Program-made: the position numbers and the translations under genes
From: Novosphingobium sp. Chol11
Lineage (GTDB): Bacteria > Pseudomonadota > Alphaproteobacteria > Sphingomonadales > Sphingomonadaceae
Length of the DNA stretch: 34,940 nucleotides
Direction of reading: 5' to 3'
Assembly: GCF_945870625.1 (NCBI RefSeq)
Contig: NZ_CAMBTS010000022.1
Coordinates: 1-34,940, forward strand
The notes under the pieces: model-generated
Told to the model about the DNA's origin: nothing
Database searches by the model: none
What the model saw: only the letters and a program-made list of their open reading frames with translations
Shown: piece after piece, positions 23,983-32,339 of the stretch
Layout of the letters: the number at the start of each line of letters is the position of its first letter
Position numbering within the stretch: position 1 is the stretch's first letter

Positions 23983-25230
23983 TCAGAGCTGGCCTCGTTT
24001 GCCGGCACTTTTGCTTTCGCGCGTACCGCCGCCAGAGATCAGACCTGTCAACAATTCCGCCGTGTCTTTCAGGAAGATCTTCACATGGGCCAGCGGCTTT
24101 TTGCGCACCAGTTCCTTGTTCATATAGGCCTCCCACGTAAGTTGCTGGATATCCTTGTCCATGCACAGCTTGACGAATTTCTCGCGCATCTTGTCGCTGC
24201 GATACCACCACCATTGCATGATGCCGAGCACACGGAACACCATGCCGTGCGCCTTCATGAAGCGCTTGCGCGCCAGCCGAAGCTTTGACGCATCGCCGCT
24301 GACCAGCGCTTCGGAGGCAGCCTTGGCGACTTCGCGCCCGGCGGTCATGGCATAGAAAATGCCTTCGCCGCTGGCCGGGGCCACGCAGCCGGCAGCGTCG
24401 CCTGCCACCACGACATCCTTGCCGTTGTCCCACTTCTTGCGCGGACGCAGCGGAATCGGCGCACCCTCGACGCGCACAGTCTTGCACTTGTCCTCGGTCA
24501 GGCCCAGCTCGGCGCGCAGCGCCGTAATGGCCTTGCGCAGCTCAAAGCCCTGCACGGCGCTGCCGGTGCCGATGCTGGTTTTCGAACCGTGCGGGAATAC
24601 CCATGAATAAAAATCCGGGCTGTGCTTGCCTTGGTAAAAAACATCGCAGCGATTGCCGACAAAGCCGCCAAAACCTTCGGGCGGGCTTTCCACTATCTCG
24701 TGATAGGCGGCAACGAAGGGCAGTTTTTCATCCGGCAGCGCCGCGCGCGCCACGGCTGAATTGCAGCCATCGCAGCCGATCAGCATTTTCGTGTGCACCC
24801 GCACCGGCTCCGAACCGCGCTCGGCGCCTTTGGGGTGATAGAGCACGACGGCGGTACCATCCGGCTCGCGCTCCATTCCTTCGAAGCTGCCGTCGCGGCG
24901 ATCGGCGCCATTTGTCGCCGCCCGGGCGCGCAGCCATTCATCGAACTCGTCGCGATCGACCATGCCGACCCAGCCGCCTTCGCCCACCGGCATGTCCACT
25001 TCGCGCCCCGCCGGGCTGATCATCCGGGCGCTGTTGGCTTTGGCACATAACAGATCGACCGGCACGTCGAAGTCTTTCAGCAGGCGCGGCGGCACAGCGC
25101 CACCGCACGGCTTGACGCGGCCCATCCGGTCCAGCAGCATCACTCTGTGCCCGGCCAGCGCCAGATCATTTGCGGCTGTCGCGCCCGATGGGCCGCCGCC
25201 TACCACTACCATGTCGAACATCTCGGTCAT
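23983..25230 (-). CDS. bchP: Geranylgeranyl reductase, BchP-like
   Basis: This is a 415-residue flavoprotein. A dinucleotide-binding loop VVVGGGPSGATAANDLA lies at about residues 8-24. The BchP/ChlP-type signature GRVKPCGGAVPPRLLKDFDV comes next, followed by GMVDRDEFDEWLR, the FAD motif VVVAGDAAGCVAPASGEGI, and the C-terminal TWEAYMNKELVRKKPLAHVK. BchP reduces the geranylgeranyl tail of bacteriochlorophyll to phytyl with NADPH. I chose ATG 25230, with AAGGG about 7 bases upstream. An upstream ATG at 25278 would place the TGT-N12-ACA site inside the gene. No other photosynthesis genes are in the window, so a different prenyl substrate cannot be excluded. Confidence 0.82.
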   Translation of the reverse strand: MTEMFDMVVVGGGPSGATAANDLALAGHRVMLLDRMGRVKPCGGAVPPRLLKDFDVPVDLLCAKANSARMISPAGREVDMPVGEGGWVGMVDRDEFDEWLRARAATNGADRRDGSFEGMEREPDGTAVVLYHPKGAERGSEPVRVHTKMLIGCDGCNSAVARAALPDEKLPFVAAYHEIVESPPEGFGGFVGNRCDVFYQGKHSPDFYSWVFPHGSKTSIGTGSAVQGFELRKAITALRAELGLTEDKCKTVRVEGAPIPLRPRKKWDNGKDVVVAGDAAGCVAPASGEGIFYAMTAGREVAKAASEALVSGDASKLRLARKRFMKAHGMVFRVLGIMQWWWYRSDKMREKFVKLCMDKDIQQLTWEAYMNKELVRKKPLAHVKIFLKDTAELLTGLISGGGTRESKSAGKRGQL

Positions 25231-25271
25231 GCCGCTGCCCTTGCTGTTATTGGTCAACCCGCCAAAATCAG

Positions 25272-25289
25272 TGTCCAATTTTTTGTACA
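25272..25289 (-). promoter_or_regulatory. Possible PpsR/CrtJ-type operator upstream of bchP
   Basis: TGT at 25272-25274 and ACA at 25287-25289 enclose exactly 12 bases, matching the known TGT-N12-ACA operator of the photosynthesis repressor PpsR/CrtJ. The left half is TGTC as in the fuller consensus TGTC-N10-GACA; the right half is TACA. It lies about 42 bases upstream of the chosen bchP start. A match could arise by chance in 284 bases of spacer, so this is suggestive only. Confidence 0.45.
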
Positions 25290-25514
25290 GTCATTCAACC
25301 TGAAAGCGAGGCGCGCCGCCAGCAAAAACAGCATGGCCCTTGGGGGAAAACACGTTCAAACGCGCGCTTACAGCCGCCAATGGCCGGGTGCGGGCAATCA
25401 ACTGCCAATGCGCCGACAAATCCGCCAATGCCGGAGGCTGTCGCACTTGACCGGAAGGGGTCTGAGCGGGCAAACGGGCCTGACAACAACCATACCCAAA
25501 CAACAGGAGAGCGC

Positions 25515-25889
25515 ATGTTTTCGCACGTTATGCTCGGCAGCAATGATATCGCCCGGTCCAAGGCGTTTTATGATGCCACCTTCGCCACGTTTGGTGGTCC
25601 TGAAGGCTTTGTCGATCCTGCCGGCCGGCTGGTCTATCCGCACAATGGCGGCATCTTCATCCTCTCGGTGCCGATCAACGGCGAACCGGCATGCGCCGCG
25701 AATGGCGGCACCATCGGCTTTGCCATGACACCGGATCAGGCCGATGCCTGGTATGCAGCAGGCGCTGCAAACGGCGGCGTTCCTTGCGAAGATCCCCCAG
25801 GTCCGCGTGAAGGCAGCCCTTACTATCTCGCCTATCTGCGCGATCCGGACGGCAACAAGCTGTGCGCGCTGAACGTCATCGGTAGCTGA
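25515..25889 (+). CDS. VOC-family (glyoxalase/bleomycin-resistance fold) protein
   Basis: This is a 124-residue protein with the vicinal-oxygen-chelate fold pattern. It starts MFSHVMLGSNDIARSKAFYD, has a middle GGTIGFAMTPDQADAWYAAG, and ends YYLAYLRDPDGNKLCALNVI. Possible metal ligands are His4, and Glu or Asp near the C-terminal RDPDGNKL. GGAG lies 5-6 bases before ATG 25515; the open frame extends upstream but without coding character. It precedes fghA by 24 bases, so it may assist glutathione-linked formaldehyde oxidation. The substrate is not known. Confidence 0.88.
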   Translation: MFSHVMLGSNDIARSKAFYDATFATFGGPEGFVDPAGRLVYPHNGGIFILSVPINGEPACAANGGTIGFAMTPDQADAWYAAGAANGGVPCEDPPGPREGSPYYLAYLRDPDGNKLCALNVIGS

Positions 25890-25913
25890 GACCAAAGCAG
25901 GAGTGGCGGGCAA

Positions 25914-26759
25914 ATGACCATGGAAACCGTTTCGGCCGCCAAGGCGCACGGCGGCACATTGGGCGTTTACCGCCACACCTCCGCGGCAACAGGGACAGAG
26001 ATGACCTTTTCGGTCTTCCTGCCCCCCCATGCGGTCGACGGCGCCAAGCTGCCGGTGTTGTTTTACCTTTCGGGGCTCACCTGCACGCACGCGAATGTTA
26101 CCGACAAGGGCGAATATCGCCGGATTTGCGCCGAGCTTGGCCTGATTTTCGTCGCGCCGGATACCAGCCCGCGCGGGCCGGATGTGGCCGATGATGCCGC
26201 CGGTGCCTATGATTTCGGGCTTGGCGCTGGGTTTTATGTGAACGCCACGCAAGCGCCGTTTGCGGCGCATTACCGGATGTGGGATTACATCTCCGAAGAA
26301 TTGCCCGCGCTGATCGCGGCCAATTTTCCAGCCGATCCGGCGCGCATGGGGATTACCGGGCATTCGATGGGCGGCCACGGCGCGCTCACGCTGGGCCTTA
26401 CCTATCCTGAAAAATTCAAATCGCTCTCCGCCTTTGCGCCGATTGTCGCGCCGGGGCAGGTGCCATGGGGCCACAAGGCGCTGGCCGGCTATCTCGGGCC
26501 CGATCCGGCGGCATGGCGCGCGCACGATGCGGTCGCCTTGATCGAGGACGGCAAGCGCCCGGCGGGCGATGTGCTGGTCGATCAGGGGGACGCAGACAAT
26601 TTTCTGGTGGAGCAATTGCGGCCCGAATTGCTGGCGGCGGCGTGCGAAGGCGCAGGGATTGCGCTCACGCTGCGTCTGCAGCCCGGCTACGACCACAGCT
26701 ACAACTTCATCTCGACCTTCATGGAAGACCACATCCGCTGGCACGCCGAGCGGCTTTAA
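25914..26759 (+). CDS. fghA: S-formylglutathione hydrolase
   Basis: This 281-residue alpha/beta hydrolase has the family markers LPVLFYLSGLTCTHANVTDK, then VAPDTSPRG, and the nucleophile elbow GHSMGGHGAL with Ser151. It also has VDQGDADNFL, supplying the Asp, and PGYDHSYNF with His261. It hydrolyses S-formylglutathione to formate and glutathione, the last step of glutathione-dependent formaldehyde detoxification. The partner dehydrogenase gene (adhC) is not in the window. AGGAG lies about 10 bases before ATG 25914. The stop codon overlaps the convergent nusB stop in the shared TTAA at 26756-26759. Confidence 0.96.
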   Translation: MTMETVSAAKAHGGTLGVYRHTSAATGTEMTFSVFLPPHAVDGAKLPVLFYLSGLTCTHANVTDKGEYRRICAELGLIFVAPDTSPRGPDVADDAAGAYDFGLGAGFYVNATQAPFAAHYRMWDYISEELPALIAANFPADPARMGITGHSMGGHGALTLGLTYPEKFKSLSAFAPIVAPGQVPWGHKALAGYLGPDPAAWRAHDAVALIEDGKRPAGDVLVDQGDADNFLVEQLRPELLAAACEGAGIALTLRLQPGYDHSYNFISTFMEDHIRWHAERL

Positions 26760-27208
26760 GGTTTGCGAACGTCCCGCGCCACGGCATCGAGCAGGCCGTT
26801 GACGAACTTGGTTTCGCGCGCATCGAAAAAAGCGTGCGCCACATCGAGGTATTCGCTGATCACGGTGCCCACGCTGATATCCTTGCGCGCCAGCAATTCA
26901 TAAGCCCCGGCGCGCAGGATTTGCAGCATCGTGCGATCGAGCCGCGCGATCGACCAGCCAGCAGCAAGATTGGCCGACAGCAACGCATCGATCTCGTCGC
27001 GCCGTGCGGCAGTGCCGCGCACTACATCATCGAAAAACACCACGTCGGCATCGATGTACTGATCGTCTTCGATCTCACGTCCCAGCCGGTGCTGATGAAA
27101 TTCATCGAGCAGGCCGTTCATCGCCGTGGCCTCCATCTCGAACTGATAAAGCGCCTGCACTGCGGCAAGGCGCGCGGCAGAGCGCGCGGCAGACGTGGTC
27201 CGGCTCAT
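26756..27208 (-). CDS. nusB: Transcription antitermination factor NusB
   Basis: This is a 150-residue all-helical protein with standard NusB motifs: SAARLAAVQALYQFEM at the N-terminus, then RLDRTMLQILRAGAYELL, and the C-terminal YLDVAHAFFDARETKFVNGL. NusB binds boxA RNA with NusE (S10) for antitermination of rRNA operons. ATG 27208 overlaps the hisD stop by ATGA, so translation is coupled to hisD. The upstream open frame belongs to hisD shadow sequence and is not part of the protein. Confidence 0.96.
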   Translation of the reverse strand: MSRTTSAARSAARLAAVQALYQFEMEATAMNGLLDEFHQHRLGREIEDDQYIDADVVFFDDVVRGTAARRDEIDALLSANLAAGWSIARLDRTMLQILRAGAYELLARKDISVGTVISEYLDVAHAFFDARETKFVNGLLDAVARDVRKP

Positions 27209-28494
27209 ATGCCCAGTCTCAATTCGATCGAGCGCGCATGCGCGGCAAGGCCTTCGGCATCGGCCAGCGCAATGGCGGCGGGGCCGATGGCCGCCACCGC
27301 TGCTTCGCTCGCCGCGATGAAGCTGGTGCGCTTCATGAAATCGAGCACCGAGAGCCCGGAGGAAAACCGTGCGCGCCGCCCGGTGGGCAAAACATGGTTC
27401 GGCCCCGCCACGTAGTCGCCTATCGCCTCCGGGGTCATCCGCCCGAGGAATACCGATCCGGCGTGACGGATCTTTGCAAACAGCGCTTCGGGATCGGCGG
27501 TGGCGATCTCGACATGTTCGGCCGCCAGCGCATTGGCCAGCGCCGGTGCTTCCTCCAGCGAATCCACCACGATGATCACGCCGTATTCGTCCCAACTGGC
27601 CTTGGCGACGCGCGCGGTGGGCAGCATGGCTAGCTCCACCCCGATCATATCCGCCACTTGATCGGCGAATGTGGCATCGTCGGTGATCAGGATGGCCTGC
27701 GCTGCGGGATCATGCTCGGCCTGGCTGAGTAGATCGGCGGCAATCCATTGCGGATCGTTCTGCCCATCGGCGATCACGAGGATCTCCGAAGGCCCGGCGA
27801 CCATGTCGATTCCCACCACGCCAAACAGCTGACGCTTGGCCTCGGCGACCCAGGCATTGCCCGGACCGGTGATCACATCAACGGCGCGAATGCGCTGCGT
27901 GCCATAAGCCAGCGCGGCGACAGCCTGCGCGCCGCCCACTTTCCAGACCTCGTCGACCCCGGCGAGATGCGCGGCGGCGAGCACCAGCGGATTGATCACC
28001 CCCTTGGGCGCGGGGGTGACAACGACCAGCCGTTCGACCCCCGCCACTTTGGCCGGGATCGCATTCATCAGCAGCGAAGAGGGATAGGCCGCGCGCCCGC
28101 CCGGCACATAGAGCCCCGCGCCATCGACCGCGCGCCACCGCGCGCCAAGCCGCAGCCCGGCCTCGTCGGTGATTTCGCGGTCCTGCGGCAACTGCGCCGC
28201 GTGCCAGGTGCGGATGCGCTGCGCCGCCAGCTCGAGCGCGGCGCGCAGATCGGGGGCAAGATCCTCGTAAGCATCGCGGCATGCTTCCGGATCGACCCGC
28301 CAGGCATCGTCGGCTGGGCTGTGCTGATCAAACTTGGCGGTATATTCGGCCAGCGCTGCATCGCCGCGCAGGCGCACATCCTCGATGATCACCTGCACAT
28401 CGCGCGTCACGTTCTCGTCGCTCTCGCGCCGATCCTTGACGATGCGGGCAAACGCTCGGGCAAAATCGGGCTGGTTGGACTTGAGCCGCTGCAT
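27205..28494 (-). CDS. hisD: Histidinol dehydrogenase
   Basis: This is a 429-residue enzyme, the family's normal length. Visible motifs are GLYVPGGRAAYPSSLLMNAI, then VITGPGNAWVAEAKRQLFG, VAGPSEILVIAD, the catalytic AAEHVEIA, HAGSVFLG and the C-terminal GPNHVLPTG. It carries out the last two steps of histidine biosynthesis, histidinol to histidine, with zinc and NAD. The start [11 protein letters not shown] is set by the TGATG overlap with hisG (28494). Together with hisG and nusB it forms an operon. Confidence 0.97.
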   Translation of the reverse strand: MQRLKSNQPDFARAFARIVKDRRESDENVTRDVQVIIEDVRLRGDAALAEYTAKFDQHSPADDAWRVDPEACRDAYEDLAPDLRAALELAAQRIRTWHAAQLPQDREITDEAGLRLGARWRAVDGAGLYVPGGRAAYPSSLLMNAIPAKVAGVERLVVVTPAPKGVINPLVLAAAHLAGVDEVWKVGGAQAVAALAYGTQRIRAVDVITGPGNAWVAEAKRQLFGVVGIDMVAGPSEILVIADGQNDPQWIAADLLSQAEHDPAAQAILITDDATFADQVADMIGVELAMLPTARVAKASWDEYGVIIVVDSLEEAPALANALAAEHVEIATADPEALFAKIRHAGSVFLGRMTPEAIGDYVAGPNHVLPTGRRARFSSGLSVLDFMKRTSFIAASEAAVAAIGPAAIALADAEGLAAHARSIELRLGI

Positions 28495-29165
28495 CAGGCT
28501 GCTTTCCGCCGCGCGACCAGATCGCGAAACGCATCGATCAGCGCGCCAAGCCGGGCGCTGTCGGTCTTCAGCGCGGCGCGATTGACGATCAGGCGCGCCG
28601 AAACCGGCATGATCCGGCTGGTCTCGACCAGACCATTCTCCTTCAGCGTGCGCCCGGTGGAGACCAGATCGACAATCCGGCTGGCAAGGCCCAGCGACGG
28701 CGCGAGCTCCATCGCGCCATTGAGCTTGACCACTTCGGCCTGCACGCCCAGCCGTTCGAAATGGCGGCGAGTCAGGCTGGGATACTTCGTGGCGACACGC
28801 GCATGGCTCTCGCCCACATTGGCCCCGCTCTCCAGCGCCGACGCGGGCTCTGCCACCGAGAGACGGCAATGCCCGATATCGAGATCGACCGGCGCATAAA
28901 GATCGGCATAGTCGAACTCATCGATCACATCCGAACCGACGATGCCCACTTGCGCCGCGCCGTGCGCCACGAAGGTGGCGACATCGAACGCGCGCACGCG
29001 GATGATCTTCACATCATCGCGGCTGGTGGCAAAGCTGAGCGCGCGCGATCCCTTGTCGAAAAAGTCGGCGTCGGGCACAACGCCTGCCTGGCTGAGTAGC
29101 GGCAGGGCTTCGTCCAGCAGGCGGCCTTTGGGCAGCGCGAAGATGAGGGGAGCAGGAGCAGTCAT
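28494..29165 (-). CDS. hisG: ATP phosphoribosyltransferase, short form HisG
   Basis: This is a 223-residue protein starting with [18 protein letters not shown] and carrying the PRPP-binding loop [17 protein letters not shown]. It lacks the C-terminal regulatory ACT-like domain of the long form (about 300 residues). Short HisG needs the regulatory partner HisZ, which is not in the window. It commits ATP and PRPP to histidine synthesis. It is the first gene of hisG-hisD-nusB and diverges from the DUF2332 gene across 43 bases, where its promoter must lie. Confidence 0.95.
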   Translation of the reverse strand: MTAPAPLIFALPKGRLLDEALPLLSQAGVVPDADFFDKGSRALSFATSRDDVKIIRVRAFDVATFVAHGAAQVGIVGSDVIDEFDYADLYAPVDLDIGHCRLSVAEPASALESGANVGESHARVATKYPSLTRRHFERLGVQAEVVKLNGAMELAPSLGLASRIVDLVSTGRTLKENGLVETSRIMPVSARLIVNRAALKTDSARLGALIDAFRDLVARRKAA

Positions 29166-29208
29166 GGCTCCGCAGCCCCTATGTCAAAGGGCCGGAAAGG
29201 GCAACCTT

Positions 29209-30267
29209 GTGGAAGCATTGATGGAAATCGGCGAAGTGGCGCGGGCGATTGCGTGGCAAGCAGATCATGCCGCGAACAATGGCGCGCCGTGCACCGGGCG
29301 AGCGATCCGCGCGCAGCTGGGGCTGCTCGATGGCAAGACAGCGGTGGGGCAAAGACTTGCGAACTGGCCGGGCAAGCCGCTGGAGGATGCGTTGCCGCTG
29401 CGCCTTGCAGGCGGTTTTCATCATTTGCTGCTGAGCGGCGCGGACCGGCGGCTAGAGCCGGTCTATCGCGGGGAATTGACCGAACAGGCTGCGATCGACG
29501 CATTGGTCATGGCCATGACCCGCGACCATGACGCGGCGCTGCTGCCCTGGCTGGATGGCCCGCCGCAGACCAACGAGGCGGGCCGCTCTGCGAGCATCAT
29601 GGCGGCGCTGCTGTGGCTCGCGCCGCGCTTAGGCGCACGGTTCGACATGAACGAACTGGGCGCGAGCGCGGGGGTCAACACCATGATCGAGCGCTATCGC
29701 TATGATCTGGGCGGAACCACCGTGGGACCGGAGGACTCGCCCATGCGGATCGTGCCCGAATGGCGCGGGCAGGCGCCCAAAGCTTCGCGGGTGGAGATCA
29801 TCGGCATTCAAGGCTGCGACCGCGCGCCGGTTAACCTCGCCGATCCGGCGGCGGCGCTGAGGCTGAAAAGCTATGTCTGGGCCGAAGTGACCGAGCGGCT
29901 GGCGCGGATCGATGCCGCCGCCGCGCTGGCGCGGGCGAAGCCGCCGCTGGTCGATGGTTGCGATGCGGCCGATTGGGCCGAGATGCGGCTGTGTCTGCCG
30001 CAGGAGGCCGATACTACCCGCGTCCTTTATCATTCGATCGTGTGGCAATATCTGCCGGCGCCAACGCGCGCCCGGATCGAGGCCGCGATGGCAGAGGCGG
30101 GTGCGCGCGCCGATGCGCAGCGGCGGCTGGCGTGGATCATGCTGGAGACCAACCGCGCGACATTCCGCCACGAGCTGACCGTGCGCCATTGGCCGGGGGA
30201 CGGCGAGCCGATATTGCTGGGGACGGCCCACGCGCACGGTGCGTGGGTCGAATGGTTGGGCGATTAA
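29209..30267 (+). CDS. DUF2332 family protein
   Basis: This is a 352-residue protein matching the DUF2332 pattern: PLRLAGGFHHLLLSGADRRL near residue 65, the block TNEAGRSASIMAALLWLAPR, then LNELGASAGVN-type ELGASAGVNTMIERYRYDL, and the C-terminal VLYHSIVWQYLPAPTRARIE. The ELGASAGVN segment looks like a nucleotide or SAM-binding loop, but no reaction is established. GGAAAGG lies 8 bases before GTG 29209; ATG 29164 and ATG 29221 are alternatives. It is cytoplasmic and ends 7 bases before the convergent GGDEF/EAL gene. Confidence 0.85.
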   Translation: MEALMEIGEVARAIAWQADHAANNGAPCTGRAIRAQLGLLDGKTAVGQRLANWPGKPLEDALPLRLAGGFHHLLLSGADRRLEPVYRGELTEQAAIDALVMAMTRDHDAALLPWLDGPPQTNEAGRSASIMAALLWLAPRLGARFDMNELGASAGVNTMIERYRYDLGGTTVGPEDSPMRIVPEWRGQAPKASRVEIIGIQGCDRAPVNLADPAAALRLKSYVWAEVTERLARIDAAAALARAKPPLVDGCDAADWAEMRLCLPQEADTTRVLYHSIVWQYLPAPTRARIEAAMAEAGARADAQRRLAWIMLETNRATFRHELTVRHWPGDGEPILLGTAHAHGAWVEWLGD

Positions 30268-30274
30268 AGCAGCG

Positions 30275-32263
30275 TCACGCCACCGCGCGGCCCATCGCCG
30301 CAAACGCGGCAGGGGCGGGTTCGGGATGGCCGAAGTGGTAGCCTTGCATTAAATGGATGCCGAGGCCGCGCGCGGTCTCTGCCTGGTCTGCGGTTTCGAC
30401 CCCCTCGATCGAGCAGGCGATGCCCAATTGCCACGACAACGCGACCAGCATGCCGGTGACCGCGCGTGCGCCCGGATCGCTGACCAGCGCGGCGGCCAAC
30501 GTGTGATCGAGCTTGATCAGATCGAGCGGCAGATCGCGCAACTGATTGAGGCTGGACCAGCCGGCCCCGAAATCATCAAGCGCGATGCGAAAGCCGCGCT
30601 CGCGCAGGGCATGCAGCTGCGCCTTGGCCCGCTTGGGGTTTACCTGCAACGCCCGCTCGGTCACTTCGAGGATGATCGAAGCAGGGCTGGCCCCGGCGGC
30701 TTCGACGATCTGCATGATCGCGTCGACCGTGCCTTCGCGCACCATATCGCGCGGCGCAAGGTTGATCGATACGTCGAGCCCGGTCTCCCACGGGCGGCAT
30801 TCAGCCAGCGCCCGCGCGAGCACCATCCTGGTGAGATCGCCAGTGCGGCCGGTCGCTTCCGCCATCGCCATGAACGTGCCTGGGCTTTGCCATTCGTGGC
30901 CATCGGGCGACCAGCGGGCGAAGGCTTCAAAGCCAAGCACCTGCCCTGTCAGGCAATTGTGCATGGGTTGGTAGAGCAGCTTGATCTGGTCTTCGAGCGT
31001 GCAATCGTTGAACGCCCGGGTCATCGCGATCCGGTGCTGGAGCAGCGCCTCGTCGCCCTGTTCAAAGCGCACGAGCGCGCCATCGCCCTGCTCCTTGGCC
31101 CGGTAGAGCGCGGTATCGGCGCGTTCGAGGCAACCCGAGACGCTGGATTCTCCGGCAAGATGCAGGCCGATCGCGCCGCACAGCCGCAGATTGGCCCCAT
31201 TGTGGCTGATCGGTTCGCGAATGGCGGCGGCGATCTGCCGCCCAGCGGCGCTGGCCGCATCGGCAGTCATCGCGGAGTCCAGCAGGATGGCGAACTCATC
31301 GCCGCCCAGCCGTCCTTGCGCGATAACGCCCGCGATGGCGCCGATTCGCGCGCCGACGGTGCGCAGCACATGATCGCCAGCGGCATGGCCATACGTATCG
31401 TTAATGTGCTTGAAGCCATCGAGATCGACCAGCGCGAGCCAAGGCCGCGGCCCCGCATCGCGCACCAGCTCTTCCTCCAGCCGGGCCAGAATGGCCCGTC
31501 GGTTCATTCCCCCGGTGACATGATCGATCGTGGCGCGCCGATGGTTTGCGCTGGCCAGTCGCGCCGTCTGCCGCTCCCGCCGCGCCAGCATCTGGCGGGA
31601 AAGTTCGAGCCTGACAAAATCGCGATGCTGGCCGTGCGTGATCCAAAGCAGCATGGCGACCCCGAACAATTGGATCATTGCAACATAGATCGCGCCGGGA
31701 TGCCCGATAGCGAGGAAAAACACGCTGGCGGGGATCGTGTAGGCGGCTGCCAGACGCAGTGCGGCTGGAGGAGAATGCGCGATGCCCAAGATACCCGATA
31801 CCATCGTGATCGCGAGCACGACCTGGATCAGCCCGGCCGCATTGGCATCCCCATAGGGATAGAGCGAAAGCGCCCACGCGACAAAGGCCACCCCGGAAAT
31901 GCCTGCCCGCTGCCCTAACTTGCGCAGATCGGCGCGCTGCATCGCCACAGGGCGACGCGCTGTCCGCGCTGGCAGCCAATGGACCGCCCGGATAGCGGCA
32001 TAGCCGATGAGCACTGGCGCGACTGCAAGCAGCGCGAGCGGCGCTTTGCCGCTAAAGCGCAGGGCCAACGAGCCGATATTGAAGATGACCACCAAGTAAA
32101 GCAGCGGCAACCGGTGCGAGATATTTGTCGCATAAGCCCGAATGTAGGACTCGCCTGCGCGCGGCTGCCAGTATCGCGAAATCCGGCGCGCCACAGCCGG
32201 CAGGCGGCGCAAGTGACGCAATGCACGCTCAGCCGGGCCAGCAAGAGTTGGACTAGTCGCCAT
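30275..32263 (-). CDS. Membrane-bound GGDEF/EAL cyclic-di-GMP enzyme
   Basis: This is a 662-residue protein. About five or six membrane helices lie in residues 50-210. The GGDEF domain has an intact GGDEF at 320-324 and DLDGFKHINDTYGHAAGDHV upstream. The EAL domain starts near 420. The GGDEF domain lacks the RxxD inhibitory site (AGVI occupies that place). In the EAL domain the first motif is EAF (Glu446 kept), followed by SINLAP, VTERAL, DDFGAGWSSL, LIKLDHTL, EGVET and QGYHFG, so the catalytic acidic residues and Lys are present. It may make or break c-di-GMP; which activity dominates is not visible. It probably influences motility or biofilm, an inference from family. Confidence 0.92.
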   Translation of the reverse strand: MATSPTLAGPAERALRHLRRLPAVARRISRYWQPRAGESYIRAYATNISHRLPLLYLVVIFNIGSLALRFSGKAPLALLAVAPVLIGYAAIRAVHWLPARTARRPVAMQRADLRKLGQRAGISGVAFVAWALSLYPYGDANAAGLIQVVLAITMVSGILGIAHSPPAALRLAAAYTIPASVFFLAIGHPGAIYVAMIQLFGVAMLLWITHGQHRDFVRLELSRQMLARRERQTARLASANHRRATIDHVTGGMNRRAILARLEEELVRDAGPRPWLALVDLDGFKHINDTYGHAAGDHVLRTVGARIGAIAGVIAQGRLGGDEFAILLDSAMTADAASAAGRQIAAAIREPISHNGANLRLCGAIGLHLAGESSVSGCLERADTALYRAKEQGDGALVRFEQGDEALLQHRIAMTRAFNDCTLEDQIKLLYQPMHNCLTGQVLGFEAFARWSPDGHEWQSPGTFMAMAEATGRTGDLTRMVLARALAECRPWETGLDVSINLAPRDMVREGTVDAIMQIVEAAGASPASIILEVTERALQVNPKRAKAQLHALRERGFRIALDDFGAGWSSLNQLRDLPLDLIKLDHTLAAALVSDPGARAVTGMLVALSWQLGIACSIEGVETADQAETARGLGIHLMQGYHFGHPEPAPAAFAAMGRAVA

Positions 32264-32339
32264 CGGACCCGCTTAACCGTGGTTGGGTTAATACGTTGTC
32301 AAGTTAAGGGCTCTGCTGGAGGGCTGGAGGAAGATTTTT

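Noticed and set aside
25398..26744. Long minus-strand open frame opposite the VOC and fghA genes
   Set aside because: Both plus-strand genes have full motif support and ribosome-binding sites; this frame shows antisense composition only.
27748..28899. Plus-strand open frame opposite hisD and hisG
   Set aside because: It is antisense to two well-identified histidine genes with no recognisable domain.
30353..31918. Long plus-strand open frame opposite the GGDEF/EAL gene (521 codons)
   Set aside because: It is antisense to a clearly recognised protein and has no motif of its own.
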